Positions 19,401 through 27,411 of a DNA stretch of 64,000 nucleotides are shown here, piece after piece. Below the pieces are notes generated by a model. That model made no database searches, was not told the DNA's origin, and saw nothing but the letters and a program-made list of their open reading frames with translations. The stretch's first letter is position 1. The number at the start of each line of letters is the position of its first letter. The position numbers were made by a program, and so were the translations under genes. The DNA comes from Pseudomonas silvicola (lineage in GTDB: Bacteria; Pseudomonadota; Gammaproteobacteria; Pseudomonadales; Pseudomonadaceae), in assembly GCF_026651855.1 (NCBI RefSeq), contig NZ_CP093280.1, positions 6,594,501-6,658,500 on the forward strand. The letters are read 5' to 3'.

Positions 19401-19843
19401 ACAAGTCCAACGGGGCGATCCGTGATGTTCTGGATTCGTCCAGCGGCAAGTCCGGTGGCGAGAAGGAATCGTTCGCTGGCACTATCGTGGCGGCTAGCCT
19501 GGCCTACGTCCTTACGCCGGACGGCTGCCAGCAGCCCATCTATTGCACGGTATTCCTCGACGAGGCCTTTTCCAATACGGCCGAGGCCGTGAGCCGCAGA
19601 GTGTTGAAGGTGTTCAAGGAGCTGCGCATCCACGTCAACCTGATCACGCCCTATAAAAACCTTAACCTTGCTCGCGAATCGGCACGTTCGCTGTTGATTG
19701 CTGAACGCGATCCGCTCAACCATGAAAGCCGACTGTGCGAGATGACGTGGGAAGAGATTGACCAGCAACAAGCCCAATATCAGGTGGCGAAGGCGCAAGC
19801 CGACGCCGCTGCGCTTGGCATCGAAACGGAGTTGACTGAATGA
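16463..19843 (+). CDS. jetC: Wadjet system SMC-like ATPase JetC
   Basis: A 1126-residue SMC/MukB-like ATPase. Walker A is GDNGAGKST with Lys54, the ABC signature is KSGGEKES with its first Ser at 997, and Walker B is TVFLDEAFSN with Asp1033 and Glu1034. Long coiled coils flank a central hinge-like globular part near residues 480-600. The complex extrudes loops on circular DNA so that JetD can cut small plasmids. The ATG at 16463 follows AAGGAG by 7 bases. All ATPase motifs are intact and the frame is unbroken. Confidence 0.94.
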   Translation: MNEQEAVQPGDLFGTGQIRLAELSVYNWGSFHGLHTALINAHGTLITGDNGAGKSTLIDGLMALLLPPSKASFNIAAAQGDRTDRTLMSYIRGNYGKLHDGNETASLLKRPGATASALRACYKGDDGCEIVLATLFWTTQATNAADNLKRLFIIGKRNVTLEEILHQFGEGDVRTLKQHVGEAQGLEWFATFTEYQEAFTRLLRMENRNAPALLSRALGLKKIDDLTGLIRDLVLEPSSVREHASLAVREFDDLVGIHHELSEARRQRDALARLPQISNALVEARLHLIALTRESVALPIYFAEQCHRLWSIRLADLEAKLALLTAHQGALDSRLLEANERVEMLYHAYQSQGGERLEGLRRDVQQARQRFGDTQRNAVHYQETLRALGQADALGEDAFQQHRAKAQAFVSDYPAQREASQNTFADAASQVATAREQARLLATHIAELKARPNSNIDPVYQMLRDDLAGSLQLEATRLPFVGELLDVRAEHAPWRGAIERALGGLRTTLLVDVEHFRLVTRWLNSRHTGLHVRVQVVGQAGTAAPFKPDGYLRKLEWSAHPYRDWLKHHLARFDLHCLDNTQQLDDTPFSMTIQGLVHLDKGRFEKKDQQAIDNPRNWCLGFNNRARLQALEADEAELQAQLRTLNQQVAGARAAMDALAETNARWETIAATPWASVDVWSIQQRMETLAADLQVLEDPQSDLGQAKARWQASKDERDALHAEKTSTGNEIGGLRSQCSDAGRQLLNLSSIVQAGITDDVRDVLTQRIGSLPMASLDDAARLEREQRIALDKAKEKTAASELTASNEASCIVATFKSQWPLVSNDWVSGTEGLGEYLEYLSHLENEGLPELVERFQERLNRNATQSLAQIRQAIDAEREDIRDRIDTINNVLERTEFRQGSHLRLGSRSEIFDHVKLFNQQLSSVLARAGSDDHDARFRQLQELIVTLQKATQPATSGTMESLRLLDSRYQLSFFAEEIDKSNGAIRDVLDSSSGKSGGEKESFAGTIVAASLAYVLTPDGCQQPIYCTVFLDEAFSNTAEAVSRRVLKVFKELRIHVNLITPYKNLNLARESARSLLIAERDPLNHESRLCEMTWEEIDQQQAQYQVAKAQADAAALGIETELTE

Positions 19844-21030
19844 CTACCTGGGGAAAGATGCCGGAGCAGGTCATCCAGCATTTATCGAGGATGGAATGGC
19901 AGCATCCCGCCCGGCTGCGAGAGCGGTTGGCAGGCAAGCGCAAGTTTCCGATCGTGTACAACCTCAACCCACCTACTGGCACACTCGCGCTGACAGACAT
20001 CAAACAATTTCATGCCTACCTCAATGCGTGGCGCAATTGGCCTTGGCCGGCCTTGGTCACCTGGGTGAACCGCAGCTTCCGGGAACTGGGTGAATGTGAT
20101 ATCCCCGTGGAGGTTCGCATTCATACAGTGCAACAGCTGATCACGGTGCTTGGCAATGATGCCATTGCCCGCAGCAAGGCCTGGGAAGCACGCCTTGAAC
20201 CACTGCTGGCGCTGGATGAAAGCCTTTACCCTGCCCTGCTCAGGCACCTGGCTGCACTGGAACGGCTAACGGTTGAAGATGCGCGGTTGCTGGCAGCGGT
20301 CATTCCACAGTTGCAGCGTGGGCTTGGTCAGGGGCGTTACCTGCGCGCCATCCCCCTGATGGGCGTCGACACCAAGTTCGTGGAGCTCAATCAAGCGTTG
20401 ATCGTTGCCTTGCTGGACCAGCGCCATCGGCAGCAGGTGTCTGAAGAGGGCGGCCTGGAAGCATGGCTGGGATGTCGACCTACACCTTCGAACTGGCTCA
20501 CCGTGAAACCCCTTTGCTCCACGGCCCGGGTCCGGCTGGCTGGGCTCGGCCTGTTGAAATTGCCCTTGGAGCAGTTGCTCGAATACCCGCTGCCTGCCGG
20601 CAATATCCTTGTCGTGGAAAACCTGCAAACGGGCTACGAACTGCCTGAGCTCCCCGACACCATCGCCGTATGTGGCGGCGGCGCCAATACCAGGTGGCTT
20701 CGGGCGCCCTGGCTTGAGGGCAAACGCATCGGCTATTGGGGCGACCTGGACACCTGGGGCTTCAAGCTGCTGGCTGATGCGCGGCGCCTTCAACCTCACA
20801 TCCATGCACTATTAATGGACAACGCCACGCTTGCTCGTCATCGCGAGCGTGGCTGCGCGGAACCCAACCCGGCGCAGATGCCTGTCTCGGGCCTGAGCAC
20901 CGCCGAGCGCGAAACGTTCGACAGCTTGCACAACGGCTTGCTGGGCATTGGCCGGCTGGAACAGGAGCGACTGTCCCAGGATTGGGTAAATCAAGCGCTG
21001 AGGGAGTGGGCCGAATCCCCTGAAATGTGA
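19840..21030 (+). CDS. jetD: Wadjet system Toprim nuclease JetD (DUF3322/DUF2220)
   Basis: A 396-residue protein with an N-terminal DUF3322 region (about residues 1-190) and a C-terminal DUF2220 Toprim domain. The Toprim metal site is visible as Glu260 in LVVENLQ and Asp302/Asp304 in GDLDTWGF, so the nuclease looks active. JetD cleaves DNA once the JetABC motor has reeled in a small circle. It overlaps the jetC stop by 4 bases and completes the JetABCD operon. Confidence 0.93.
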   Translation: MTTWGKMPEQVIQHLSRMEWQHPARLRERLAGKRKFPIVYNLNPPTGTLALTDIKQFHAYLNAWRNWPWPALVTWVNRSFRELGECDIPVEVRIHTVQQLITVLGNDAIARSKAWEARLEPLLALDESLYPALLRHLAALERLTVEDARLLAAVIPQLQRGLGQGRYLRAIPLMGVDTKFVELNQALIVALLDQRHRQQVSEEGGLEAWLGCRPTPSNWLTVKPLCSTARVRLAGLGLLKLPLEQLLEYPLPAGNILVVENLQTGYELPELPDTIAVCGGGANTRWLRAPWLEGKRIGYWGDLDTWGFKLLADARRLQPHIHALLMDNATLARHRERGCAEPNPAQMPVSGLSTAERETFDSLHNGLLGIGRLEQERLSQDWVNQALREWAESPEM

Positions 21031-21355
21031 TCCAGGCTCAATTCGCGTTGGCTTGCGGAGCACGGTGAACGCCCCACCCTTGCTGCATCCCCGCAGCGGC
21101 ACGTCAGGTAATGGCCACCGCCCTGCCCGCCATGGGCACTGACGACGGCCAGCATGTCGGTGAAGGAAACGGCCAGCCATCACTCAGCGTTGCCGAACGC
21201 CTGCGTAAGCTCAAGGAACGTGGCGTGCGCCGGGGCTACACCATGGACGTAGACCAGAGTGCGACAAGTTCATTGGCGATGATTGCTTCACGTCTGCCTT
21301 GTTTGACGTGCCTTTGCAACGGTAGCCGCAGTGCCGACGAGCGCCGCGTCTGAAT
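21031..21355. other. region between jetD and hicB
   Basis: 325 bases without a recognisable gene. An open frame at 21111-21353 (+) would give 80 residues, including the helical stretch VAERLRKLKERGVRRG, but there is no good ribosome site and no family match. It may be a decayed gene end at the island edge. No tRNA, integrase fragment or obvious attachment repeat was found. Confidence 0.4.
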
Positions 21356-21760
21356 TCAGGCAGAAAGCTCGCGCAATGCCGCCGCGGCCAGGAACCCCGA
21401 ACGCGATTTATAACGACGGTCGCGGCTGACCGTCTGGTCGATGCGATCCAGCAGATGCTCTGGCAATGTCGCGTTAAACCGCACCGACTTACCAAAATAC
21501 GGCGTGATATCGATTTCAACCACCGCCCAGACCCCACCCGCATAATCCGGATTATTCATATGCTCATCTATGCATTTGGGGTTGGGCAGCACCTCGCCGT
21601 CCACAACCAGGCCCTCAAAGTGAAAGGCCAGCGCCTGTTCGACACTCTCAAGTGCCTCGGTGACCGTAGTACCCGCCGAGAAACACCCGGGAACGTCCGG
21701 GACGATCACGCCGTATTCCGAGTCTTCATCCTTATGTAGAACGACCGCAAATTTCATCAT
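21356..21760 (-). CDS. hicB: HicB-family antitoxin
   Basis: A 134-residue antitoxin. The N-terminal partially degraded RNase-H-like HicB domain is FAVVLHKDEDSEYGVIVPDVPGC then SAGTTVTEALESVEQAL. A C-terminal ribbon-helix-helix type DNA-binding segment follows (VRFNATLPEHLLDRID...SRSGFLAAAALREL). It should bind and neutralise HicA and repress the operon. ATG codons at 21760 and 21757 follow AGGTGG. The order is hicA then hicB, 28 bases apart. Confidence 0.92.
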   Translation of the reverse strand: MMKFAVVLHKDEDSEYGVIVPDVPGCFSAGTTVTEALESVEQALAFHFEGLVVDGEVLPNPKCIDEHMNNPDYAGGVWAVVEIDITPYFGKSVRFNATLPEHLLDRIDQTVSRDRRYKSRSGFLAAAALRELSA

Positions 21761-21788
21761 TGCCACCTGCTTATGAGGGCCAGTCCGA

Positions 21789-21971
21789 TCATTTCAAGCC
21801 CGCCTGCTTAAGGATGCTGTTGATCGTTCCTTTCGGCAGATCTCCATCCGGATGCTTGATAGTCACCCTTCCTGATTTACGCGGGTGTTTGTATTGGTGA
21901 TGACTGCCATTGACAGCCACGAGGAACCAACCGTCTTGCATGATCAATCTGATCATTTCGCGACTGCGCAT
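21789..21971 (-). CDS. hicA: HicA-family mRNA interferase toxin
   Basis: A 60-residue toxin with the double-stranded RNA-binding-like HicA fold. MRSREMIRLIMQDGWFLVAVNGSHHQYKHP contains the conserved catalytic His after GS, followed by GRVTIKHPDGDLPKGTINSILKQAGL. HicA cleaves mRNA when free of HicB. The start at 21971 has AAGG about 8 bases upstream; upstream in-frame codons would add an atypical N-terminus. It sits between the Wadjet operon and the dgo cluster, so may be part of the same accessory island. Confidence 0.92.
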   Translation of the reverse strand: MRSREMIRLIMQDGWFLVAVNGSHHQYKHPRKSGRVTIKHPDGDLPKGTINSILKQAGLK

Positions 21972-22028
21972 ACGCCATGCCTTGTTCCCTTTAACCCGGA
22001 CCAGAGGATACAGCGCACGCATCAAACA

Positions 22029-22045
22029 ATACACACGATACACAC
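22029..22045 (-). promoter_or_regulatory. direct repeat upstream of hicA
   Basis: ATACACAC occurs twice with a 9-base period (22029-22036 and 22038-22045), 58 bases before hicA in an AT-rich stretch. This is a plausible HicB operator; function is inferred from position. Confidence 0.35.
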
Positions 22046-22085
22046 AATGTAATTATTTTTAAAGCGAATTTCGCTGAGTAGCGAC

Positions 22086-22889
22086 TCACCTCACCCCCCC
22101 TACCTCTGCCGATATCCCCGCCGCCGCCTCCTGCACCACCGGCACCAGCGCATCCATCTTTTCCAGCGACATGTACGGCACCGTGCTGGCCACGCTGATC
22201 GCCGCGACGATCCGCTTGCTGGCATCGCGAATCGGTGCCGCCACACAGCGGATCGACGGTTCGTTGTCTTCCAGGTCGAAGGCGTAGCCGCCTTTCACGT
22301 AAGTTTGCATGCGCGCGTGTACCTGCTCCCAGGTCTGCTCCGGGTGGTCGGGCCACAAGGCGTTGTGGCCGACGGCCGGCAGGCTGATCTGGTACAGGTG
22401 GTGCCATTCGGCCGGGGAAGCATCCAGCAACAGCGCCTTGCCGATGCCCGTGCGCGCCAGGGGCATGCGATGGCCGACGCGCGAGCGCATTTCCGGGCCG
22501 TTGCGGCCCGGGGTCTTGTGCAGGTACAGGACTTCGTCGCCGTCGCGAATGGCCAGGTGAATGGTGTCGCCGGTCTGGCGTGACAGCTCGTCCAGCCAGG
22601 GGCCCGCCAGCATCACCAACGGCACTTCCTCGCGCGCCTGGAAACCCAGCTCGATCAGCTTGGGACCCAGCAGGTAGCCAACCTGGGGCAACACGCGCAA
22701 ATAGCGTTCATCCACCAGAGCACTGGCCAGGCGGTGGGTAGTGCTGCGGGTAGTGCCCACGTGGCCGGCGATGGCCTTGAGGTCACGGGCGCCGCTGGCC
22801 ACGGCCTGGATCACGGCAAGGCCGCGCATCAGGGTCTGGGTGCCGGCGGGCGCGGCGTCCTTGGCCGGCGGGGTCAGTTCATCCTGCAT
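22086..22889 (-). CDS. IclR-family transcriptional regulator of the galactonate cluster
   Basis: A 267-residue IclR protein. The N-terminal winged helix (LMRGLAVIQAVASGARDLKAIAGHVGTTRSTTHRLASALV) is followed by a GAF-like effector domain ending ISVASTVPYMSLEKMDALVPVV. It is the last gene of the dgo operon, 62 bases after the transporter. Galactonate operons are often controlled by a GntR-type DgoR; here the linked regulator is of the IclR class. The effector is probably a galactonate-pathway sugar acid (inference). Confidence 0.88.
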   Translation of the reverse strand: MQDELTPPAKDAAPAGTQTLMRGLAVIQAVASGARDLKAIAGHVGTTRSTTHRLASALVDERYLRVLPQVGYLLGPKLIELGFQAREEVPLVMLAGPWLDELSRQTGDTIHLAIRDGDEVLYLHKTPGRNGPEMRSRVGHRMPLARTGIGKALLLDASPAEWHHLYQISLPAVGHNALWPDHPEQTWEQVHARMQTYVKGGYAFDLEDNEPSIRCVAAPIRDASKRIVAAISVASTVPYMSLEKMDALVPVVQEAAAGISAEVGGVR

Positions 22890-22951
22890 GAAGGGTCCTG
22901 TTGTGTGTGCGGGGCAGGCGCATTATGTGCGCCCGCCCGCGCGGGTGCCAG

Positions 22952-24262
22952 TCACAGCTGGATGCGTTCAACCTTGCCGACCAGCACGATGTACGACAGC
23001 GCACCCAACAGCGCCATCACGGCGATGTACGTAATGGCCGGCGCGAAGGAGTCACCCGTGGCCAGGAAGCCAATGGCGATGGGCGTGGTGATGGCCGAGA
23101 GGTTGCCAATGAAGTTGAACACGCCGCCGGTCAGGCCCAGCAAACGCGCCGGGGCCAGGGTGGAGACCAGCGACCAGGTGATCGACGCCAGGCCATTGCC
23201 GAAAAACGCCACGGCCAGGCAGGCGATCACCAGTGCCGTGGAGTCCACGTAGTTGGCACCGATGATCGCAGTGCTGATCAGCAGCCCACCAATGATCGGC
23301 AGCTTGCGGGCCAGGCCGATGCTGGCGCCACGGCGGATCAGCCAGTCGGAAAAGAACCCCGAGCACAGCACGCCCACGAAGGCCGCCAGGAATGGCAGCG
23401 ACGCCAGCAGCCCGGACTTGATGAAGTCCATGCCCCGGTACTTCACCAGGTAGGTGGGAAACCAGGTGAGGAAGAACCACAGGGTCGAGTTCAGGCAGTA
23501 CTGGCCCAGGTAAATGCCCCACAGCTTGCGTTTGCTGAGCACGATGCCCAGGTCAGCCCAGCTGAAGCCCGGCTTGCCGGCCTTGGCGGCCGACTGCATG
23601 TCCACCAGGCCGCCGCCTTCGGTGATCAGCTCGATTTCGGCAGCGTTCGCCCCCTTGAAGTCTCGCGGTTCGCGATACACCGCATACCACACCAGCGCCC
23701 AGGCAACGCCCAGCACCCCGGTGGCGACAAACACCATGTGCCAGCCGAAGGCATGCTGCAGCCAGGCCAGCACCGGGGTCAGGAACGCCAGGCCGACGAA
23801 CTGCCCAGAGGTATAGAAACCAATGGCGGTGGCGCGTTCGCGCTCCGGAAACCAGGTGGTCACCACACGGCTATTGATCGGGTAGGCCGGCGCCTCCAGG
23901 GCCCCGACGGCCATGCGCAGCACGAACAAGGTAACGAAGCTTCCGGCGAAGCCGAGCATGATGGTGGCCACGGACCACAACGCCAGGGCAGCGCTGTAGA
24001 GAATGCGGGGCGGCACCCGGTCCACCAGCCAGCCGCCAGGGATCTGCATGGCCGCGTAGGTCCAGCCAAAAGCGGAAAACACCAGGCCAACGTGCACCGG
24101 GTCGATGCCCAGGTCACTGGTCAGGGCGGGGGCGGCGATGGACAGGTTGCTGCGGTCCAGGTAGTTGATCACCACGGTGATGAACAGCAGCACCATGATG
24201 AAGAAACGCTTGCGGCTGGGCGTGGCCAGCGCCGCATGGGCGTGCAGGGTCTGGGTGTGCAT
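22952..24262 (-). CDS. MFS sugar-acid transporter (DgoT/GudP-like)
   Basis: A 436-residue, 12-helix MFS permease of the anion:cation symporter group. Family marks include FITVVINYLDRSNLSIAAP in helix 1, GWTYAAMQIPGGWLVDR in the loop 2-3 region and EAPAYPINSRVVTTWFPERERATAIGFY. It lies downstream of galactonate dehydratase, so D-galactonate uptake with H+ is the likely job; glucarate or related acids cannot be excluded. Confidence 0.87.
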   Translation of the reverse strand: MHTQTLHAHAALATPSRKRFFIMVLLFITVVINYLDRSNLSIAAPALTSDLGIDPVHVGLVFSAFGWTYAAMQIPGGWLVDRVPPRILYSAALALWSVATIMLGFAGSFVTLFVLRMAVGALEAPAYPINSRVVTTWFPERERATAIGFYTSGQFVGLAFLTPVLAWLQHAFGWHMVFVATGVLGVAWALVWYAVYREPRDFKGANAAEIELITEGGGLVDMQSAAKAGKPGFSWADLGIVLSKRKLWGIYLGQYCLNSTLWFFLTWFPTYLVKYRGMDFIKSGLLASLPFLAAFVGVLCSGFFSDWLIRRGASIGLARKLPIIGGLLISTAIIGANYVDSTALVIACLAVAFFGNGLASITWSLVSTLAPARLLGLTGGVFNFIGNLSAITTPIAIGFLATGDSFAPAITYIAVMALLGALSYIVLVGKVERIQL

Positions 24263-24308
24263 GGGAGCCTCTTGTTGTAGTTATGCGAGGACTGTCAGAA
24301 GCACTGCA

Positions 24309-24405
24309 CCCTTGTGGGACCGGACGAAGCTCGGGAATGCCGCGACGCGGTCTCACCGACGGACCGTACCGCTCCTTTCCCCAGCTTCGCCCGGCCCCGC
24401 AAGGG
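24309..24405. repeat. REPIN-like inverted REP doublet
   Basis: The 30-base left arm (24309-24338, CCCTTGTGGGACCGGACGAA...) and right arm (24376-24405) are inverted copies differing at about six positions, with 37 bases between. The core GGACCGG matches the REP-like hairpins at 5730 and 41845. It occupies most of the 169-base gap between the dehydratase gene and the downstream transporter. Confidence 0.7.
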
Positions 24406-24431
24406 CCGGCGAACACTGGGTCAACGGTGCA

Positions 24432-25580
24432 TCACCACTCGGCGAAGCTGCCGTCGGCGTGGCGCCACACCGGGTTGCGCCAGCGGTGGCCGACGGCCGC
24501 GCGCTCCTTGACGTATTCCTCGTTGATCTCGATGCCCAGGCCAGGGCCATTGGGGATCTTGACGAAGCCGTTGTCGTAGTCGAACACCTCGGGGCGCTTG
24601 ATGTAGTCCAGCAGGTCGTTGCTTTCGTTGTAGTGAATACCCAGGCTCTGTTCCTGGATGAAGGCGTTGTAGCAGGCCGCGTCCAGCTGCAGGCAGGCCG
24701 CCAGCGCGATCGGGCCCAGCGGGCAATGCAGGGCCAGGGCCACGTCATAGGCCTCGGCCATGTTGGCGATCTTGCGGGTTTCGGTGATGCCACCGGCATG
24801 GGATGCATCCGGCTGGATGATGTCCACGTAACCCTCGCTGAGCACGCGCTTGAAGTCCCACCGTGAGAACAGCCGTTCACCCAAGGCGATCGGGGTGCTG
24901 GTCAGGGGCGCCAGTTCCTTGAGCGCTTCATAATTCTCGCTCAGCACCGGCTCTTCGATGAACATCAGCTTGAAGGGGTCCAGTTCCTTCATCAGCACCT
25001 TGGCCATGGGCTTGTGCACCCGGCCATGAAAGTCCACGCCAATGCCGACGTTAGGGCCTACCGCATCACGCACCGCAGCGACGTTTTCCAGGCACAGGCT
25101 GACCTTGTCGAACGTGTCGATGAACTGCAGCTCTTCGGTACCGTTCATTTTCACCGCGGTGAAGCCACGCTCCACCGCTTCTTTCGCTGCCCGCGCGGTA
25201 TCGGCCGGGCGGTCGCCACCAATCCAGGAATAGACCCGGATGCGGTCACGCACCTGGCCACCCAGCAGGTCGCTGACCGATACGCCCAGCGCCTTGCCCT
25301 TGATGTCCCACAGGGCCTGGTCGATGCCGGCCAAGGCGCTCATGTGCACGGCGCCACCGCGGTAGAAACCGCCACGGTAGAGCACGGTCCAGATGTCCTC
25401 GATGTTGCGTGGGTCTTTGCCGATCAGGTAATCGGACAACTCCTCGACGGCAGCGGCCACGGTGTGGGCACGGCCTTCGACCACGGGTTCGCCCCAGCCG
25501 GTCACGCCTTCGTCAGTCTCGACTTTCAGGAAGCACCAGCGTGGCGGAACGATATAGGTGGTCAGTTGGGTGATTTTCAT
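24432..25580 (-). CDS. dgoD: D-galactonate dehydratase
   Basis: A 382-residue enolase-superfamily enzyme converting D-galactonate to 2-dehydro-3-deoxygalactonate. The metal ligands are in place: Asp183 in GVDFHGR, Glu209 in FIEEPV and Glu235 in LGERLFSR; His185 is the catalytic base position, and the C-terminal barrel His lies in ALHCPLGP. Length and numbering agree with the E. coli enzyme. It sits between the aldolase and the transporter in a single-strand operon. Confidence 0.95.
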   Translation of the reverse strand: MKITQLTTYIVPPRWCFLKVETDEGVTGWGEPVVEGRAHTVAAAVEELSDYLIGKDPRNIEDIWTVLYRGGFYRGGAVHMSALAGIDQALWDIKGKALGVSVSDLLGGQVRDRIRVYSWIGGDRPADTARAAKEAVERGFTAVKMNGTEELQFIDTFDKVSLCLENVAAVRDAVGPNVGIGVDFHGRVHKPMAKVLMKELDPFKLMFIEEPVLSENYEALKELAPLTSTPIALGERLFSRWDFKRVLSEGYVDIIQPDASHAGGITETRKIANMAEAYDVALALHCPLGPIALAACLQLDAACYNAFIQEQSLGIHYNESNDLLDYIKRPEVFDYDNGFVKIPNGPGLGIEINEEYVKERAAVGHRWRNPVWRHADGSFAEW

Positions 25581-25613
25581 CGTTTGTCTCTCTTGTCGAT
25601 GTATTCAGTCGGA

Positions 25614-26234
25614 TCAGTGCAGGGCTTTCCAGGCGGCCACGTAGGCCTTGGCCCGGGCAGCCACGTCGTCGGCGCTCATGCCGGGCTTGAACAGCCCTGA
25701 ACCCAGGCCGAAACCGCTGACCCCGGCGCTGACGAAGGGCGCCATGTTGTCGGGGCTGATGCCGCCCACCGGTACCAGCGCGGTGCCCTTGGGCAATACC
25801 GCCAGCAGCGCCTTGACCACACCCGGGTTGAGCATCTCGGCCGGGAACAGCTTCAGCACGTCGGCGCCCTCCTCCAGCGCGGCAAACGCCTCGGTGGGGG
25901 TGACCACGCCAGGCGACAGGTAGAGGCCCGCCGCCTTGGCCGCGCGCAATACCTTGGCATCGCTGTGGGGCATGACGATGACCTGGCCGCCCGCGGCCTT
26001 GACCTGTTGCACCTGTTCAGCGGTGAGCACGGTGCCAGCGCCGATCAGGCAATCGGCGGGCAGGCTGTCACGCAGGATACGAATGCTGTCGTAGGGGCTG
26101 GGGGAATTGAGGGGTACCTCGATCACGCGAAAACCTTCGTCATACAGCACCTGGCCGATAGCCTGGGCCTCTTCGGGGCGAAGGCCGCGCAGGATGGCGA
26201 TCAGGCCGTTGGCGGCGAGCGCTTGCTTGAGCAT
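25614..26234 (-). CDS. dgoA: 2-dehydro-3-deoxy-6-phosphogalactonate aldolase
   Basis: A 206-residue class I KDPG/KDPGal aldolase. Visible are the Glu of VIEVPLNSP, the GAGTVLT phosphate loop, and the Schiff-base Lys in ADVLKLFPAEML. It splits 2-dehydro-3-deoxy-6-phosphogalactonate into pyruvate and glyceraldehyde 3-phosphate. The ATG at 26234 follows the dgoK stop after a single base, so upstream in-frame codons inside dgoK are rejected. Confidence 0.94.
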   Translation of the reverse strand: MLKQALAANGLIAILRGLRPEEAQAIGQVLYDEGFRVIEVPLNSPSPYDSIRILRDSLPADCLIGAGTVLTAEQVQQVKAAGGQVIVMPHSDAKVLRAAKAAGLYLSPGVVTPTEAFAALEEGADVLKLFPAEMLNPGVVKALLAVLPKGTALVPVGGISPDNMAPFVSAGVSGFGLGSGLFKPGMSADDVAARAKAYVAAWKALH

Positions 26235-26235
26235 G

Positions 26236-27234
26236 TCAAACCTCTTCTGGCAGGGGAGCGAGCAGCCCGGCCGCCACGGCCAGGCTCCATAAACCGCGTT
26301 CGGTAGCCTGTTCGGCCAGGCCCACCTGGGCAAAACCGCACAAGCGCAGGGCAATCTGGTAACGCTGGCACAGCGCAACGCTGCAAATCAGCACTACCTG
26401 GGGCAACCCAGCCTCGCCGCGGCGCTCGCGGCAGGCCTGGGCCAAGGCCCGCAATTCGTGGCCGATCATCAGGCCAGACAGGTAATCGGGTTGCTCGGCA
26501 CCACTCAGTTGCCCGGTCAGGCCCAGGGTGCGGGCGCTGAACAGGTTCGATAGCAGGCCGAGGGTGGCGTCCGGCGAGAGCGCCACCTGAACACCACGGG
26601 TGAACGCGGCTTCGTCGAAGCTAGCGTTGGGTTGCTGCGTGCGGCCGAGGATGGTGTGGGCACACAGGGCCGCGTACACCTCCCCCGTCATGAAGGTGTC
26701 GAAATGCTGGATGCAGCCCTCTTCAAGGCTTACCCACTTGCTGTGGCTGCCGGGCAAGCCGATCAGCAGGCTGTCCTGGCGCGTGCTGGGCGGCAGGTCG
26801 CACAATAGCCCCAGCACCTGGGTTTCCTCGCCACGCATGACGTTGGGCAAACGGGAATGCTGGATCACCCCAGGCACGATATGCAGCACGGTGCCGCGCA
26901 GGGTCTCGACGGTCTGCAGGCTGGCCCCCAAGTCCGCGACCCGTGCCGGCGTTGGGCAATAGGCCGCCTCCCGCCAGCCCTGGGCACTGCCGACCATGCC
27001 ACAGGCGATGACCGGCAGGTGCGGCTCGGCGGCCAGCCAGTCGCCGCAGGCGTCGTCAAAGGCCAGTTCAAAACCGTTGTCGCAATACTGGCCGGCGATT
27101 GTGCGTGGCGTGGTGGGGAGTTGCATGATGCCCGAAGCCAGCGCGCGCTGGTCCAGTACCTGGCCGCTGCGGCCAAGCTTGTAGGCTCGAAGGGAAGTGG
27201 TTCCCCAGTCGAGCGCGATCAAATGCGCCTGCAT
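26236..27234 (-). CDS. dgoK: 2-dehydro-3-deoxygalactonokinase
   Basis: A 332-residue sugar kinase (ASKHA fold) phosphorylating 2-dehydro-3-deoxygalactonate. The N-terminal ATPase motif is LIALDWGTTSLRAYKL. Later blocks are MRGEETQVLGLL, LIGLPGSHSKWVSLEEG and FDTFMTGEVYAALCAHTILG, typical of DgoK. It is the first gene of the dgo cluster and is preceded by an AT-rich promoter region. Confidence 0.94.
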   Translation of the reverse strand: MQAHLIALDWGTTSLRAYKLGRSGQVLDQRALASGIMQLPTTPRTIAGQYCDNGFELAFDDACGDWLAAEPHLPVIACGMVGSAQGWREAAYCPTPARVADLGASLQTVETLRGTVLHIVPGVIQHSRLPNVMRGEETQVLGLLCDLPPSTRQDSLLIGLPGSHSKWVSLEEGCIQHFDTFMTGEVYAALCAHTILGRTQQPNASFDEAAFTRGVQVALSPDATLGLLSNLFSARTLGLTGQLSGAEQPDYLSGLMIGHELRALAQACRERRGEAGLPQVVLICSVALCQRYQIALRLCGFAQVGLAEQATERGLWSLAVAAGLLAPLPEEV

Positions 27235-27305
27235 CGCTTCACCTGAGTTGTTGTTGGAGTGAGGGCGTGGAGCTGATGGGGACTATAGACCGAGCGAGGC
27301 TAGTA

Positions 27306-27336
27306 TCTCAATATATAATTTTCAGTCTCATATAAT
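27306..27336 (-). promoter_or_regulatory. AT-rich dgo promoter/operator region
   Basis: TCTCAATATATAAT (27306-27319) and TCTCATATAAT (27326-27336) form a direct repeat with a 20-base period, in an otherwise GC-rich region, 72-102 bases before dgoK. It could hold the -10 region and an operator for the linked IclR regulator. Assignment is by position. Confidence 0.4.
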
Positions 27337-27411
27337 GGGATCAAAGGATGCATAAGGTGGGTAGCCGCGGCATCGCTGCAAACAATCGGGTTCAGTGAGG
27401 CGAGAACACGC

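Noticed and set aside
16463..19843. MukB or SbcC housekeeping protein
   Set aside because: The neighbouring DUF3375, DUF4194 and DUF2220 genes and length fit JetC; there are no mukEF or sbcD genes.
22901..24280. 459-codon plus-strand frame opposite the transporter
   Set aside because: Gln/Gly/His/Arg-rich shadow without domain content.
27306..27336. Insertion sequence or phage remnant from the AT-rich patch
   Set aside because: Too short, with no terminal repeats or transposase; it fits a promoter region.
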